DNA of 12,978 nucleotides from Gemmatimonadales bacterium. GTDB lineage: Bacteria > Gemmatimonadota > Gemmatimonadetes > Gemmatimonadales > GWC2-71-9. The translations under genes were made by a program, and so were the position numbers. The stretch lies in assembly GCA_025924275.1 (NCBI GenBank), contig JAICEH010000033.1, positions 1-12,978 of the forward strand, in the 5' to 3' direction. Positions within the stretch are counted from its first letter, which is position 1; each line of letters opens with the position of its first letter. Positions 6,935 through 12,978 of the stretch are shown in pieces. Under the pieces are notes generated by a model. The model did no database searches and was not told the DNA's origin. It saw only the letters and a list, made by a program, of their open reading frames with translations.

Positions 6935-9075
6935 CAGAAGGCGTGCCCCACGGCGAAGTGGATCGTGTACTCCCGGCGCTTGGGCGCCGAGAAGTCGGAG
7001 GTCACCAGGATCAGTTCGCCGTCGGGCGTCTCCCGGTAGAGCGCCCCCACCTGCCGGTCGTAGGGGTTGTAGCCGACGTCCAGGCGGGCGGGACCGAGCG
7101 GCGTCGCGAGGCGGATGCCGAACCCGGGGGTGACGCGGAATTCGCTGGGGGGCGCATCCTCGGTGCCGAGCTGCCACACCCCGCCGGCGTCCACGAACAG
7201 CGCGAGTCGCAGGCGGCCGTGGAAGACCGGCGCGGGGAAGCGGAGCTCCGCATTGGCCACGAACAGGGTGTTGCCGCCGGTGGCCGAAAACCGGAGGTCC
7301 TCGGGGTCGATGTCGTCGAGGTCGGCGGGCAGGTCCGCGTCCTCGATCACGTAGACCACGGGCCCCAGCTCGTTGCGCTCGTAGCCGCGCACGTCGTTCG
7401 GCCCGCCGGCGTAGAAGCGCTGCTCCGGCGGGACGTACGACACCGCGCCGCTGTCGAAGGCCACCTTGGGCGCGTAGACGTAACCCCCGCGGGCCCGCAG
7501 GGCCAGCACGCCCTGGCGCCCGATGGGCCGGTACCACGACGCGTCGACCACGCCCCGGGTGAAGTACTGGAGGTCGGAGGAGCCGGTGATGGCACCGCTG
7601 TGGGCCACCTCGAACGACGTCAACCGGCCGCGGCTGGGGTCGATGGGATTGTTGGTCCGGTTGAGCGTCGCGTTGAGGCTCACCACCCCGAGGAGCCGGC
7701 GCTGCTGGAACTGGGTGATGTCCTCGGGGGTGCAGGCGTTGAAGTTCGCGCAGTAGTTGGCCGGCAGCGCCTCGGTGCGGCCGTAGCCCAGCCGGTACTG
7801 CACGCTGATCGGGAAGCGGTTCCACGCCTGGCGGGCGAGGCCCAGGCTGAAGCCCAGCTCCTCGCGGCGGTAGACCCGCACTTCCGACCGCCGTTCGGCG
7901 AAGAGCGTGGCCGTGCCGACGTTCCGGTAGGAGAGGAAGGCCGGGCGGCGGACCCCCAGGGTCGCGCTGAAATTGAGCTTGCCCGAGCCGATCGAGTCGT
8001 CCTCGATCGGGCTGCAGATGGTGTTCGCGATCCCCTCCACCCGCGTCGGGGACCCGACCCCGAGCTTGGAGAACCGCAGGCTCAGGTCCAGGATCCGGCC
8101 CTCGCCGAGCAGGTTCCGCTCGGTGTACCCGGCACCGGTGCGGAGGCAGTCGTCCGTGCCGTAGCCGCCGAAGGCGCGCACCTCGTGGAAGCGTCCCTCC
8201 CCCACCTGCACCCGGATCGGGACCGGCGTGGGGCCGGGCGTCCAGGCCGAGTCCACGTCCACCGACGCGAAGCGGAAGAGATCGCTGGTGTAGAGGCTCA
8301 CCTGGCTGGCCAGCAGGTCCTTGCCGGAGAAGGGCCGGCCCGGCCGGGTGGCGAGGAGGTCGCGCACCAGGGTCGTGTCCACGCGCTGCGTGCCGGTGAC
8401 GGTGATCGGGCCCACCACGACCGAGTCGCCGGGCGCCGCCTCGAGGGTCACCGCGGCCGCGCGCGCCGTCCGGTCCACGTCGAAGCCGCTGAAGACCTGG
8501 GCGGCAGGGTAGCCGCGGTCGCGGAGCCGACGCACCAGGGTGTCGGCGGTGGCCTGGAGCAGGAGGCGGTCGAACGGTTCCGCGACCCGGAGCGGCAGGT
8601 CGCGCACGATCCGCGACCGTTCCGCCACCGCCTCGAGCCCGTTGATGGCGATCGAGGTGACCAGGACCGGTGGGCCCTCGGTGATCCGGAACGTGATGTA
8701 GACATCCTCGGGGGTGCGCCGCACCACCGTGTCCACCTCGGCCTCCAGGAATCCGCTCCGCCGGTAGAGCAGGACCAGGCGGAGCACGTCGCGCCGGAAC
8801 TGCTGCTCGTCCAGGTACCGCTTCTCCCCCAGCTTGGCCGCCCGCACGACCGGGAAGGTGGCGAACCAGCTCGACTTGGTGGTCGCGATGCTGGCCGCCA
8901 GCACCTCGTCCTCGAGCGCCCGGTTCCCCTCGAAGGACAACTGCCGCACCACGAGGCCCGGCGCCGGCTGCGCGCCCGCCGTGCCGGCCGCGCCAGCCAG
9001 CAGCCCCGCAGCGAGGCAGGCGCGGAGCGCCCGGCGGAGGGCCGCCGAACGGCCCGCGTCGTTGATTGACGGCAT
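6934..9075 (-). CDS. Omp85-family outer-membrane assembly protein (TamA/BamA-like)
   Basis: A 713-residue exported barrel protein. A signal peptide covers residues 1-35 (arginine-rich start, hydrophobic core, cleavage after AGA before Q36). Three POTRA-like repeats follow, at about 40-136, 137-217 and 218-300, each with an opening strand such as VVRQLSFEGNRA. The barrel runs from about 300 to the terminal phenylalanine 713. The loop-6 signature VRGY is at 562-565 inside GGPNDVRGYE. Omp85 proteins fold and insert beta-barrels in the outer membrane. Three POTRAs and a directly following TamB favour a TamA-like role, but in many non-proteobacteria BamA itself pairs with TamB, so I leave the symbol open. 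The ATG at 9075 is the first possible start because TAG stands in frame two codons upstream; it has no clear Shine-Dalgarno. Mature-part cysteines are 310, 354, 442 and 448. Confidence 0.93.
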   Translation of the reverse strand: MPSINDAGRSAALRRALRACLAAGLLAGAAGTAGAQPAPGLVVRQLSFEGNRALEDEVLAASIATTKSSWFATFPVVRAAKLGEKRYLDEQQFRRDVLRLVLLYRRSGFLEAEVDTVVRRTPEDVYITFRITEGPPVLVTSIAINGLEAVAERSRIVRDLPLRVAEPFDRLLLQATADTLVRRLRDRGYPAAQVFSGFDVDRTARAAAVTLEAAPGDSVVVGPITVTGTQRVDTTLVRDLLATRPGRPFSGKDLLASQVSLYTSDLFRFASVDVDSAWTPGPTPVPIRVQVGEGRFHEVRAFGGYGTDDCLRTGAGYTERNLLGEGRILDLSLRFSKLGVGSPTRVEGIANTICSPIEDDSIGSGKLNFSATLGVRRPAFLSYRNVGTATLFAERRSEVRVYRREELGFSLGLARQAWNRFPISVQYRLGYGRTEALPANYCANFNACTPEDITQFQQRRLLGVVSLNATLNRTNNPIDPSRGRLTSFEVAHSGAITGSSDLQYFTRGVVDASWYRPIGRQGVLALRARGGYVYAPKVAFDSGAVSYVPPEQRFYAGGPNDVRGYERNELGPVVYVIEDADLPADLDDIDPEDLRFSATGGNTLFVANAELRFPAPVFHGRLRLALFVDAGGVWQLGTEDAPPSEFRVTPGFGIRLATPLGPARLDVGYNPYDRQVGALYRETPDGELILVTSDFSAPKRREYTIHFAVGHAF

Positions 9076-9089
9076 GGTCTAAGTAAGGT

Positions 9090-9118
9090 AGTTTCACGAC
9101 TTTACGGCCAACTGTCAA
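9090..9118 (-). promoter_or_regulatory. Candidate promoter for the Omp85-TamB-lipid kinase-sensor operon
   Basis: Read leftward, a perfect -35 box TTGACA lies at 9118-9113. Seventeen bases on is GAAACT at 9095-9090, a 3-of-6 match to the -10 consensus. An alternative -10, TACCTT at 9090-9085, fits TANNNT but leaves a 22-base spacer. This region is clearly less GC-rich than its surroundings. Either choice places transcription start only a few bases before the ATG at 9075. The -35 is seen directly; the rest is inference. Confidence 0.45.
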
Positions 9119-9139
9119 TGTTTGGGTCACCCCGTTGAC
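9114..9139. promoter_or_regulatory. Inverted pair GTCAA / TTGAC between the divergent genes
   Basis: GTCAA at 9114-9118 is mirrored by TTGAC at 9135-9139, with 16 bases between. The left arm is the -35 box of the leftward promoter. The right arm reads TTGACC on the plus strand and could be the -35 of a rightward dacB promoter, giving back-to-back promoters, or the pair could be an operator. No -10 with good match follows on the plus strand (17-19 bases on reads GTCCGC to CCGCCA), so support is weak. Confidence 0.25.
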
Positions 9140-9140
9140 C

Positions 9141-9156
9141 GGGCGGAGGGCCGCCC
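9141..9156 (+). promoter_or_regulatory. Short hairpin in the dacB leader
   Basis: GGGCGG (9141-9146) pairs with CCGCCC (9151-9156) across the loop AGGG, a six-base all-GC stem ending 28 bases before the dacB ATG. No U-run follows, so it is not a terminator. It could shape the leader or be chance in GC-rich sequence. Confidence 0.25.
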
Positions 9157-9184
9157 CGTCCGCCATCCGTCCGGACCACACCCG

Positions 9185-10696
9185 ATGCCGACCTTCAAGT
9201 CCTTGCCCAACCTGGCGTTGCGCGCCGCGGTCGGGATCCACGCGGCGCTGGCCACCCTGGTGCTCCCCGCGGACCTCGGTGCCCAATCCCTGAGCAGGCG
9301 CCTCGAGTCCCGGCTCGACCGGCCGCCCTACGACCGGCATTTCTGGGGCGTGGCCGTGGCCGACCAGCGCGGCCGGCTCCTCTTCGGCCGGAACGCGGAC
9401 CGGCTGTTCATCCCGGCCAGCAACACCAAGCTCGTCGTCAGCGCCACGGCGGCCGCCCTGCTCCCGGCGGACTTCACCGTGACGACCAGCGTGTACGCGG
9501 CGGGGCCGGTGGTGGACGGGGTGGTCCTCGGGGATCTCGTGCTGTACGGCCGGGGCGACCCGGCCTTCTCGGAGCGCTGCTACGCGGTGGACACGACGCT
9601 GGCGGGCGCCTGCGACGCGGACCCCGCCTCGCGGATGCGGGCGCTCGCCGACGGGCTCGCGGCGCGCGGCATCCGCGAGGTGGCGGGGGACGTGGTGGGC
9701 GACGGGAGCTGGTTCGAGCCGACCACCGTGCACCCCGGGTGGGAGGGCTACGACCTCACCTGGTGGTACGCCGCCCCGGTCTCCGGGTTGACTTTCAATG
9801 ACAATAGCATCGCGGTGCGCTACGGGCCGGGGGCGCGGCCCGGGGCGCCGGTCACCCTCGCCTTCAGCCCCGATTACGGGGACGTGGTGCTGGAGAACCG
9901 GGCCGTCACCGGCCCGCCCGGCAGCCGGGCCACCTTCGACGTCTTCCGGGGCACCGGCCCGGCGGGCTACCTGGCCCAGGGCAGCGTGCCGGCGGACGGC
10001 CGGGGGGGCACCGAGTACGTCGCCGTGTCCGACCCGAACCTCTTCGCCGCCCGGGCGTTCCGCGCCGTGCTGGCCGAGGCCGGCATCGGGATCCGCGGCG
10101 GCACGGGCTCCACCACGGACTCGATGCGCTACGCCCCGGCGCGCACCGGCGACCCGCTGGCGGAGGTCCAGTCGCGGCCGCTTCGCGACTGGATCTTCCC
10201 GGTCCTCAACACCAGCCAGAACCTCTTCGCCGAGGTGCTCCTCAAGCAGCTGGGCCGCCAGTTCCGCGGCACCGGGTCCTGGGAGGCGGGGATCGACGTG
10301 GAGCGGCGGTTCCTGATCGACTCGGTGGGCGTGGACTCGACCCAGTTCTCCCTCAGCGACGGGTCGGGACTCTCGGCGGTGAACCTGGTCACCCCGCTCG
10401 CGTTCACCCGGCTCCTCGCCTACATGCGCCGCCACCCGAGCTGGCCCGTCTTCGCCGCCGGGCTGCCGCAGTCGGGGCAGCGCGGCTCGCTCCGGTTCCG
10501 CTTCGCCGGCACCCCGATCGAGGGCCGGGTGCGCGGGAAGACCGGCAGCATCGCCCGGGTGAACACCCTGTCCGGGTTCGTCGAGCGGGCGGACGGATCG
10601 TGGCGGGTCTTCTCGGTGCAGGCCAACCACCACGTGCTGGGCGGCCGCGTGATGATCGGGCAGATCGATTCGGTGGTGGTGGAACTGGCGCGATAG
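9185..10696 (+). CDS. dacB: D-alanyl-D-alanine carboxypeptidase/endopeptidase, PBP4 type (peptidase family S13)
   Basis: A 503-residue periplasmic penicillin-binding protein that cleaves terminal D-alanine or D-Ala-meso-DAP cross-links of peptidoglycan. A signal peptide is seen at residues 1-33 (MPTFKSLPNLALRA, hydrophobic stretch, then LGA before Q34). All three serine-enzyme motifs are intact: SNTK at 79-82 with catalytic Ser79 and Lys82, SQN at 344-346 and KTG at 452-454. The long insertion between motifs 1 and 2, with the GDGSWF segment near 172-177, is typical of S13 and not of DacA-type enzymes. ATG 9185 is preferred over the in-frame TTG at 9122 because it puts the signal peptide at the N-terminus; only a weak GGA lies nine bases upstream. 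Cys132 and Cys143 are the only cysteines and may form a disulfide. The glycosyltransferase follows after one base. Confidence 0.94.
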   Translation: MPTFKSLPNLALRAAVGIHAALATLVLPADLGAQSLSRRLESRLDRPPYDRHFWGVAVADQRGRLLFGRNADRLFIPASNTKLVVSATAAALLPADFTVTTSVYAAGPVVDGVVLGDLVLYGRGDPAFSERCYAVDTTLAGACDADPASRMRALADGLAARGIREVAGDVVGDGSWFEPTTVHPGWEGYDLTWWYAAPVSGLTFNDNSIAVRYGPGARPGAPVTLAFSPDYGDVVLENRAVTGPPGSRATFDVFRGTGPAGYLAQGSVPADGRGGTEYVAVSDPNLFAARAFRAVLAEAGIGIRGGTGSTTDSMRYAPARTGDPLAEVQSRPLRDWIFPVLNTSQNLFAEVLLKQLGRQFRGTGSWEAGIDVERRFLIDSVGVDSTQFSLSDGSGLSAVNLVTPLAFTRLLAYMRRHPSWPVFAAGLPQSGQRGSLRFRFAGTPIEGRVRGKTGSIARVNTLSGFVERADGSWRVFSVQANHHVLGGRVMIGQIDSVVVELAR

Positions 10697-10697
10697 C

Positions 10698-11978
10698 ATG
10701 GATCCGGGCGAAGGCTCCGGCCGTGCCCGTCGCCTCTCCCGCCTCGCGTGGCCGGCCGGCGCGGTCCTCGCCCTGCTGCTGTCCCTGGGCCAGGCGGGCG
10801 GGCAGCACCCCGGCACCGACTTCCATGTCTTCTGGGAGGCGGGGCACGACTTCGCTGACGGTTCCCCGCTCTACCAGCCGGCCCCGGGCGCGCGGTGGTT
10901 CAAGTACCCCCCGTTCGCCGCGATGCTCTTCCAGCCGCTCGGATGGCTGTCGCTCGACGCGGCGGCCGTCGGGTTCCACGCCCTGGGCCTCCTCCTCCTC
11001 GCGTGGGCCGCCGCGGCCACCTGGCGGATCGCGGAGGCCTGGGCGCCCGGCCGGCGGCGCGGTGCGGCGCCCATGGTCCTCGCGATACTCGTCGTCCTGC
11101 ACATCGCCCAGAGCGACCTGCTCCACCTCCAGACCAACCTCCTCGTCCTCGCGCTCTGCCTCGCCGGGGTGCTCGCCGCCTCCCGCGGACGCGCGTGGCC
11201 CGCCGCGGCGTGGCTCACGGCGGCAACCCTGCTCAAGCTGACGCCGGCGGTGCTGCTCGGATGGCTCACGCTCAGGGGCGGCCGCCGGGCGCCCCTGGCC
11301 ATCGCCGCCTGCCTCGCGCTCGGCCTGGCCGCGCCCCTCGTGCAGCGCGGTCCGCGGCAGGGGGTGCAGGACTACGGGGACTACGTGCGGACCTTCCTCG
11401 CGCCGGCGGCGGGACGGGTCTGGCCCCGGCCCCAGAACCAGGCGCTCACGGCGGCAGTGGAGCGCGCGATGGTGCCGGAGGCGGTGGGCCCGGGGGTGGA
11501 CTACGCCTGGCTGCCCGCCGGGCCACGCGCGGCCCGGCTGGTGCGAATGGCGGCGATGCTGCTGGTGGCGGGCGGGTTTGTCGCCGGAATCGTCGTGCTG
11601 GCGTGGCGCAGGCGGCCGCACAGCCTCTTCGAGGTGGCCGCGGCGCTCACGGCGGCGAACCTCCTCTCCGGCATCACGTGGAAGGCCCACCTCGTCGGGC
11701 TGCTCTTCGTGGGCTACGCGTTCCTGTCGCTCCCGCTCGATGCGTGGCCCGCACCCCGGCGTCGCGCCCTGCTCGGCCTTTCCGGGCTGATCGTCGCCTC
11801 GGGGCTCGCCGGGCGGAGCGTGACGGGCGCCCGGATCCAGGAGGCGCTCTTCGGCTACAGCGCCTGGACCTGGCTCCTGCTCCTGCTCTTCGCTGCCAGC
11901 CTCGCCCTGGCCTTCGCGCCCCCCGCGCGCCTCGGGGCCCCGACGCCGGTCGGCGTTACGGGTGCTGGAAGATCTTGA
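10698..11978 (+). CDS. GT87 (DUF2029) family polytopic membrane glycosyltransferase
   Basis: A 426-residue integral membrane protein with about nine or ten hydrophobic helices, for example at 17-32, 88-107, 124-138, 168-191, 282-303, 312-346, 357-371 and 388-408. The first periplasmic loop holds the likely catalytic aspartate, Asp41, in DFHVFWEAG, followed by PLY and FKYPP at 68-72. Further family-like motifs are QTNLL at 145-149, LLKLTPA at 178-184, NQAL at 247-250 and WKAHLV at 328-333. GT87 members such as mycobacterial PimE use polyprenyl-phosphate sugars to glycosylate lipid or glycan acceptors on the outer face of the inner membrane; donor and acceptor here cannot be told. ATG 10698 starts one base after the dacB stop, with no strong Shine-Dalgarno of its own, so coupling is likely. 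The last 23 bases overlap the convergent reductase gene. Confidence 0.87.
   Translation: MDPGEGSGRARRLSRLAWPAGAVLALLLSLGQAGGQHPGTDFHVFWEAGHDFADGSPLYQPAPGARWFKYPPFAAMLFQPLGWLSLDAAAVGFHALGLLLLAWAAAATWRIAEAWAPGRRRGAAPMVLAILVVLHIAQSDLLHLQTNLLVLALCLAGVLAASRGRAWPAAAWLTAATLLKLTPAVLLGWLTLRGGRRAPLAIAACLALGLAAPLVQRGPRQGVQDYGDYVRTFLAPAAGRVWPRPQNQALTAAVERAMVPEAVGPGVDYAWLPAGPRAARLVRMAAMLLVAGGFVAGIVVLAWRRRPHSLFEVAAALTAANLLSGITWKAHLVGLLFVGYAFLSLPLDAWPAPRRRALLGLSGLIVASGLAGRSVTGARIQEALFGYSAWTWLLLLLFAASLALAFAPPARLGAPTPVGVTGAGRS
11956..11978. other. Convergent 3' overlap of the glycosyltransferase and the reductase
   Basis: The plus-strand TGA ends at 11978 and the minus-strand TAA occupies 11956-11958, so 23 bases code on both strands. 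There is no intergenic space for a bidirectional intrinsic terminator, and no hairpin followed by a T-run was seen at the junction. Confidence 0.9.
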
Positions 11979-12978
11979 GGTTGGTGGAGTGGCCGGGGTT
12001 CACCTTCAGCTTGGGATTGATGAAGTGGACGGCGTTGTTCACCGCGATGCAGGCCTCGGCCACGCCGGTCGCGATCAGCTTGAGCTTGCCGGGGTAGGCG
12101 GTGATGTCTCCCGCCGCCCAGATGCCGGGCACGTTGGTGGCCATCGTCTGGTCCACCCGCAGGTCCGCCTTCTCGGTGTCGAGGCCCCATTCCCGGATGG
12201 CGCCCAGGTCGGAGTGGAAGCCGAGGAGCGGGATCACCGCGTCCACCTCGCGGACCTCCTCGGCGCCGGTGCGATTGTCGAACAGCACCACCCGCTCGAG
12301 CCGCTCCCCGCCCTCCGCGCGCCGGATCTCCCAGAACGTGCGGAACTCGCACCGGTCCGCGTCGCGCAGCGCCTCCACCTGCCGGATGGTGGCGGCGTGG
12401 GCGCGGAAGCCGTCCCGGCGGTGGATCAGCATCACCGACCGCGCCACCCCCTGCAGATGCACCGTCCAGTCGAACGCGGAATCGCCGCCGCCCACGATGA
12501 GCACCCGCTGCCCCTCGAAGGCGCGGGGGTCGGCCACCGTGTAGTGGACCCCTCGGCCCTCGAAGGCGGCCAGGCCCTCCACCTCGAGCCGGCGCGGCTC
12601 GAAGGCGCCGATCCCCGCCGCGATCAGCAGGGTGCGCGTGGGGTAGACCGCCCGGTCGGTCGCGAGTTCGAGGTGGAAGCCGTCGGGTCCGTCGACCCGC
12701 CGGAGTCCGGTGACCGTCTCGTTGAGCCGCACCTCGGCGCCGAACTGGAGCGCCTGGTGGCCCATCGCGTCCACCAGGTCCTTCGCCAGCACGCGCGGAA
12801 ACCCCGCCACGTCGTAGATGTACTTCTCGGGGTAGAGCGCCATCAACTGCCCTCCCAGCGAGGGCAGCGAGTCGACCAGCCGGCAGGAGGCGCCGCGCAT
12901 CCCGGCGTAGAACGCGCCGAAGAGCCCGGTGGGCCCCGCCCCGATGATGGTCACGTCCTGGAGGTCCGCCTCCGCCAC
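11956..12978 (-). CDS. Ferredoxin/flavodoxin-NADP(+) reductase, thioredoxin-reductase-like (YumC type)
   Basis: A cytosolic FAD enzyme of 340 residues or slightly more that exchanges electrons between NADPH and ferredoxin or flavodoxin. FAD is bound through GAGPTG at 13-18 and AAGD at 288-291. GGQLMALYPEKYIYDVAGFP at 42-61 is diagnostic of the YumC/CT1512 type. The NADPH domain has GGGDSAFD at 163-170 and the phosphate-binding HRRDGFRAH at 186-194. The CxxC of thioredoxin reductase is absent: the spot reads GVHYTVAD (143-150). The C-terminal tail NPGHSTNLKIF (327-337) carries the HST stretch that stacks near the flavin in this family. The first in-frame start visible is GTG at exactly 12978, which would give eight residues before the first strand, one fewer than I recall for Bacillus YumC. 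The true start could still lie just beyond the edge. Stop is TAA inside the end of the opposing gene. Confidence 0.93.
   Translation of the reverse strand: MAEADLQDVTIIGAGPTGLFGAFYAGMRGASCRLVDSLPSLGGQLMALYPEKYIYDVAGFPRVLAKDLVDAMGHQALQFGAEVRLNETVTGLRRVDGPDGFHLELATDRAVYPTRTLLIAAGIGAFEPRRLEVEGLAAFEGRGVHYTVADPRAFEGQRVLIVGGGDSAFDWTVHLQGVARSVMLIHRRDGFRAHAATIRQVEALRDADRCEFRTFWEIRRAEGGERLERVVLFDNRTGAEEVREVDAVIPLLGFHSDLGAIREWGLDTEKADLRVDQTMATNVPGIWAAGDITAYPGKLKLIATGVAEACIAVNNAVHFINPKLKVNPGHSTNLKIFQHP

Noticed and set aside
2642..9069. Long plus-strand frames at 2642-4558, 4847-7039 and 6943-9069
   Set aside because: All are antisense to TamB or Omp85, with biased low-complexity composition and no recognisable motif.
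9141..9156. Intrinsic terminator between the divergent genes
   Set aside because: The six-base GC stem has no following T-run, and no gene ends there on either strand.
9122..9184. TTG start at 9122 for dacB, adding 21 residues
   Set aside because: It would bury the signal peptide behind a charged, proline-rich leader and has no ribosome binding site. ATG 9185 gives a normal signal peptide.
6935..10816. N-terminal extension of the TamB frame to a 2765-residue protein
   Set aside because: The extra part overlaps the complete Omp85 and dacB genes, is rich in Arg/Pro/Gly/Ala low-complexity sequence and lacks domains. The membrane anchor right after ATG 6934 and the TGATG overlap mark the true start.
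11956..12978. Thioredoxin reductase
   Set aside because: The fold matches, but the redox CxxC is absent and the YumC-type motifs and HST-containing C-terminal tail are present.
1..12978. tRNA, rRNA, CRISPR array, insertion sequence, integrase or defence genes
   Set aside because: No such gene, spaced direct-repeat array or transposase motif was seen. All but 109 bases of the window are explained by the seven protein genes.

Overview
The window is dense, very GC-rich bacterial chromosome with almost no non-coding sequence. It carries seven protein genes, two of them cut by or abutting the window edges. An Omp85 outer-membrane barrel next to a TamB-like protein shows a diderm (Gram-negative type) organism. 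The extreme GC content, the style of the Omp85/TamB proteins and the YumC-type ferredoxin-NADP reductase would suit Gemmatimonadota or a similar high-GC, non-proteobacterial diderm. That taxonomic guess is inference only. I see no RNA gene, insertion sequence, phage gene, CRISPR array or toxin-antitoxin pair.

Layout. (1) A minus-strand block runs from about 9118 down to the left edge: an Omp85 barrel protein with three POTRA-like repeats (6934-9075), a TamB/DUF490 protein (2519-6934), a YegS/DagK-like lipid kinase (1617-2516) and a GAF-GAF-PAS-PAS sensor (1-1620, 3' end missing). The junctions are a TGATG overlap, a 2-nt gap with a strong Shine-Dalgarno, and a GTGA overlap, so this reads as one translationally coupled operon. 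(2) A divergent intergenic region of 109 bp (9076-9184) holds the only clear promoter-like sequence. (3) A plus-strand pair starts there: a PBP4/DacB-type D,D-peptidase of family S13 (9185-10696) and, one base later, a GT87/DUF2029 polyprenyl-phosphate-dependent glycosyltransferase (10698-11978). (4) A minus-strand ferredoxin/flavodoxin-NADP reductase (11956-12978) converges on the glycosyltransferase, and the two coding ends overlap by 23 bp.

How they fit together: the two divergent units around 9076-9184 both concern the cell envelope. The Omp85-TamB pair inserts proteins into, or moves lipid to, the outer membrane. The lipid kinase acts on diacylglycerol-type lipids at the inner membrane. 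DacB trims or opens peptidoglycan, and the GT87 enzyme adds sugars on the periplasmic side. The sensor at the operon's end may couple this to a signal, but its output domain lies outside the window. The reductase is a cytosolic redox enzyme with no evident link. I do not see a wholly new system. The points most worth a second look are the Omp85-TamB-lipid kinase-sensor coupling, the even and localised cysteine complement of the exported proteins, and the possibly near-leaderless Omp85 start.
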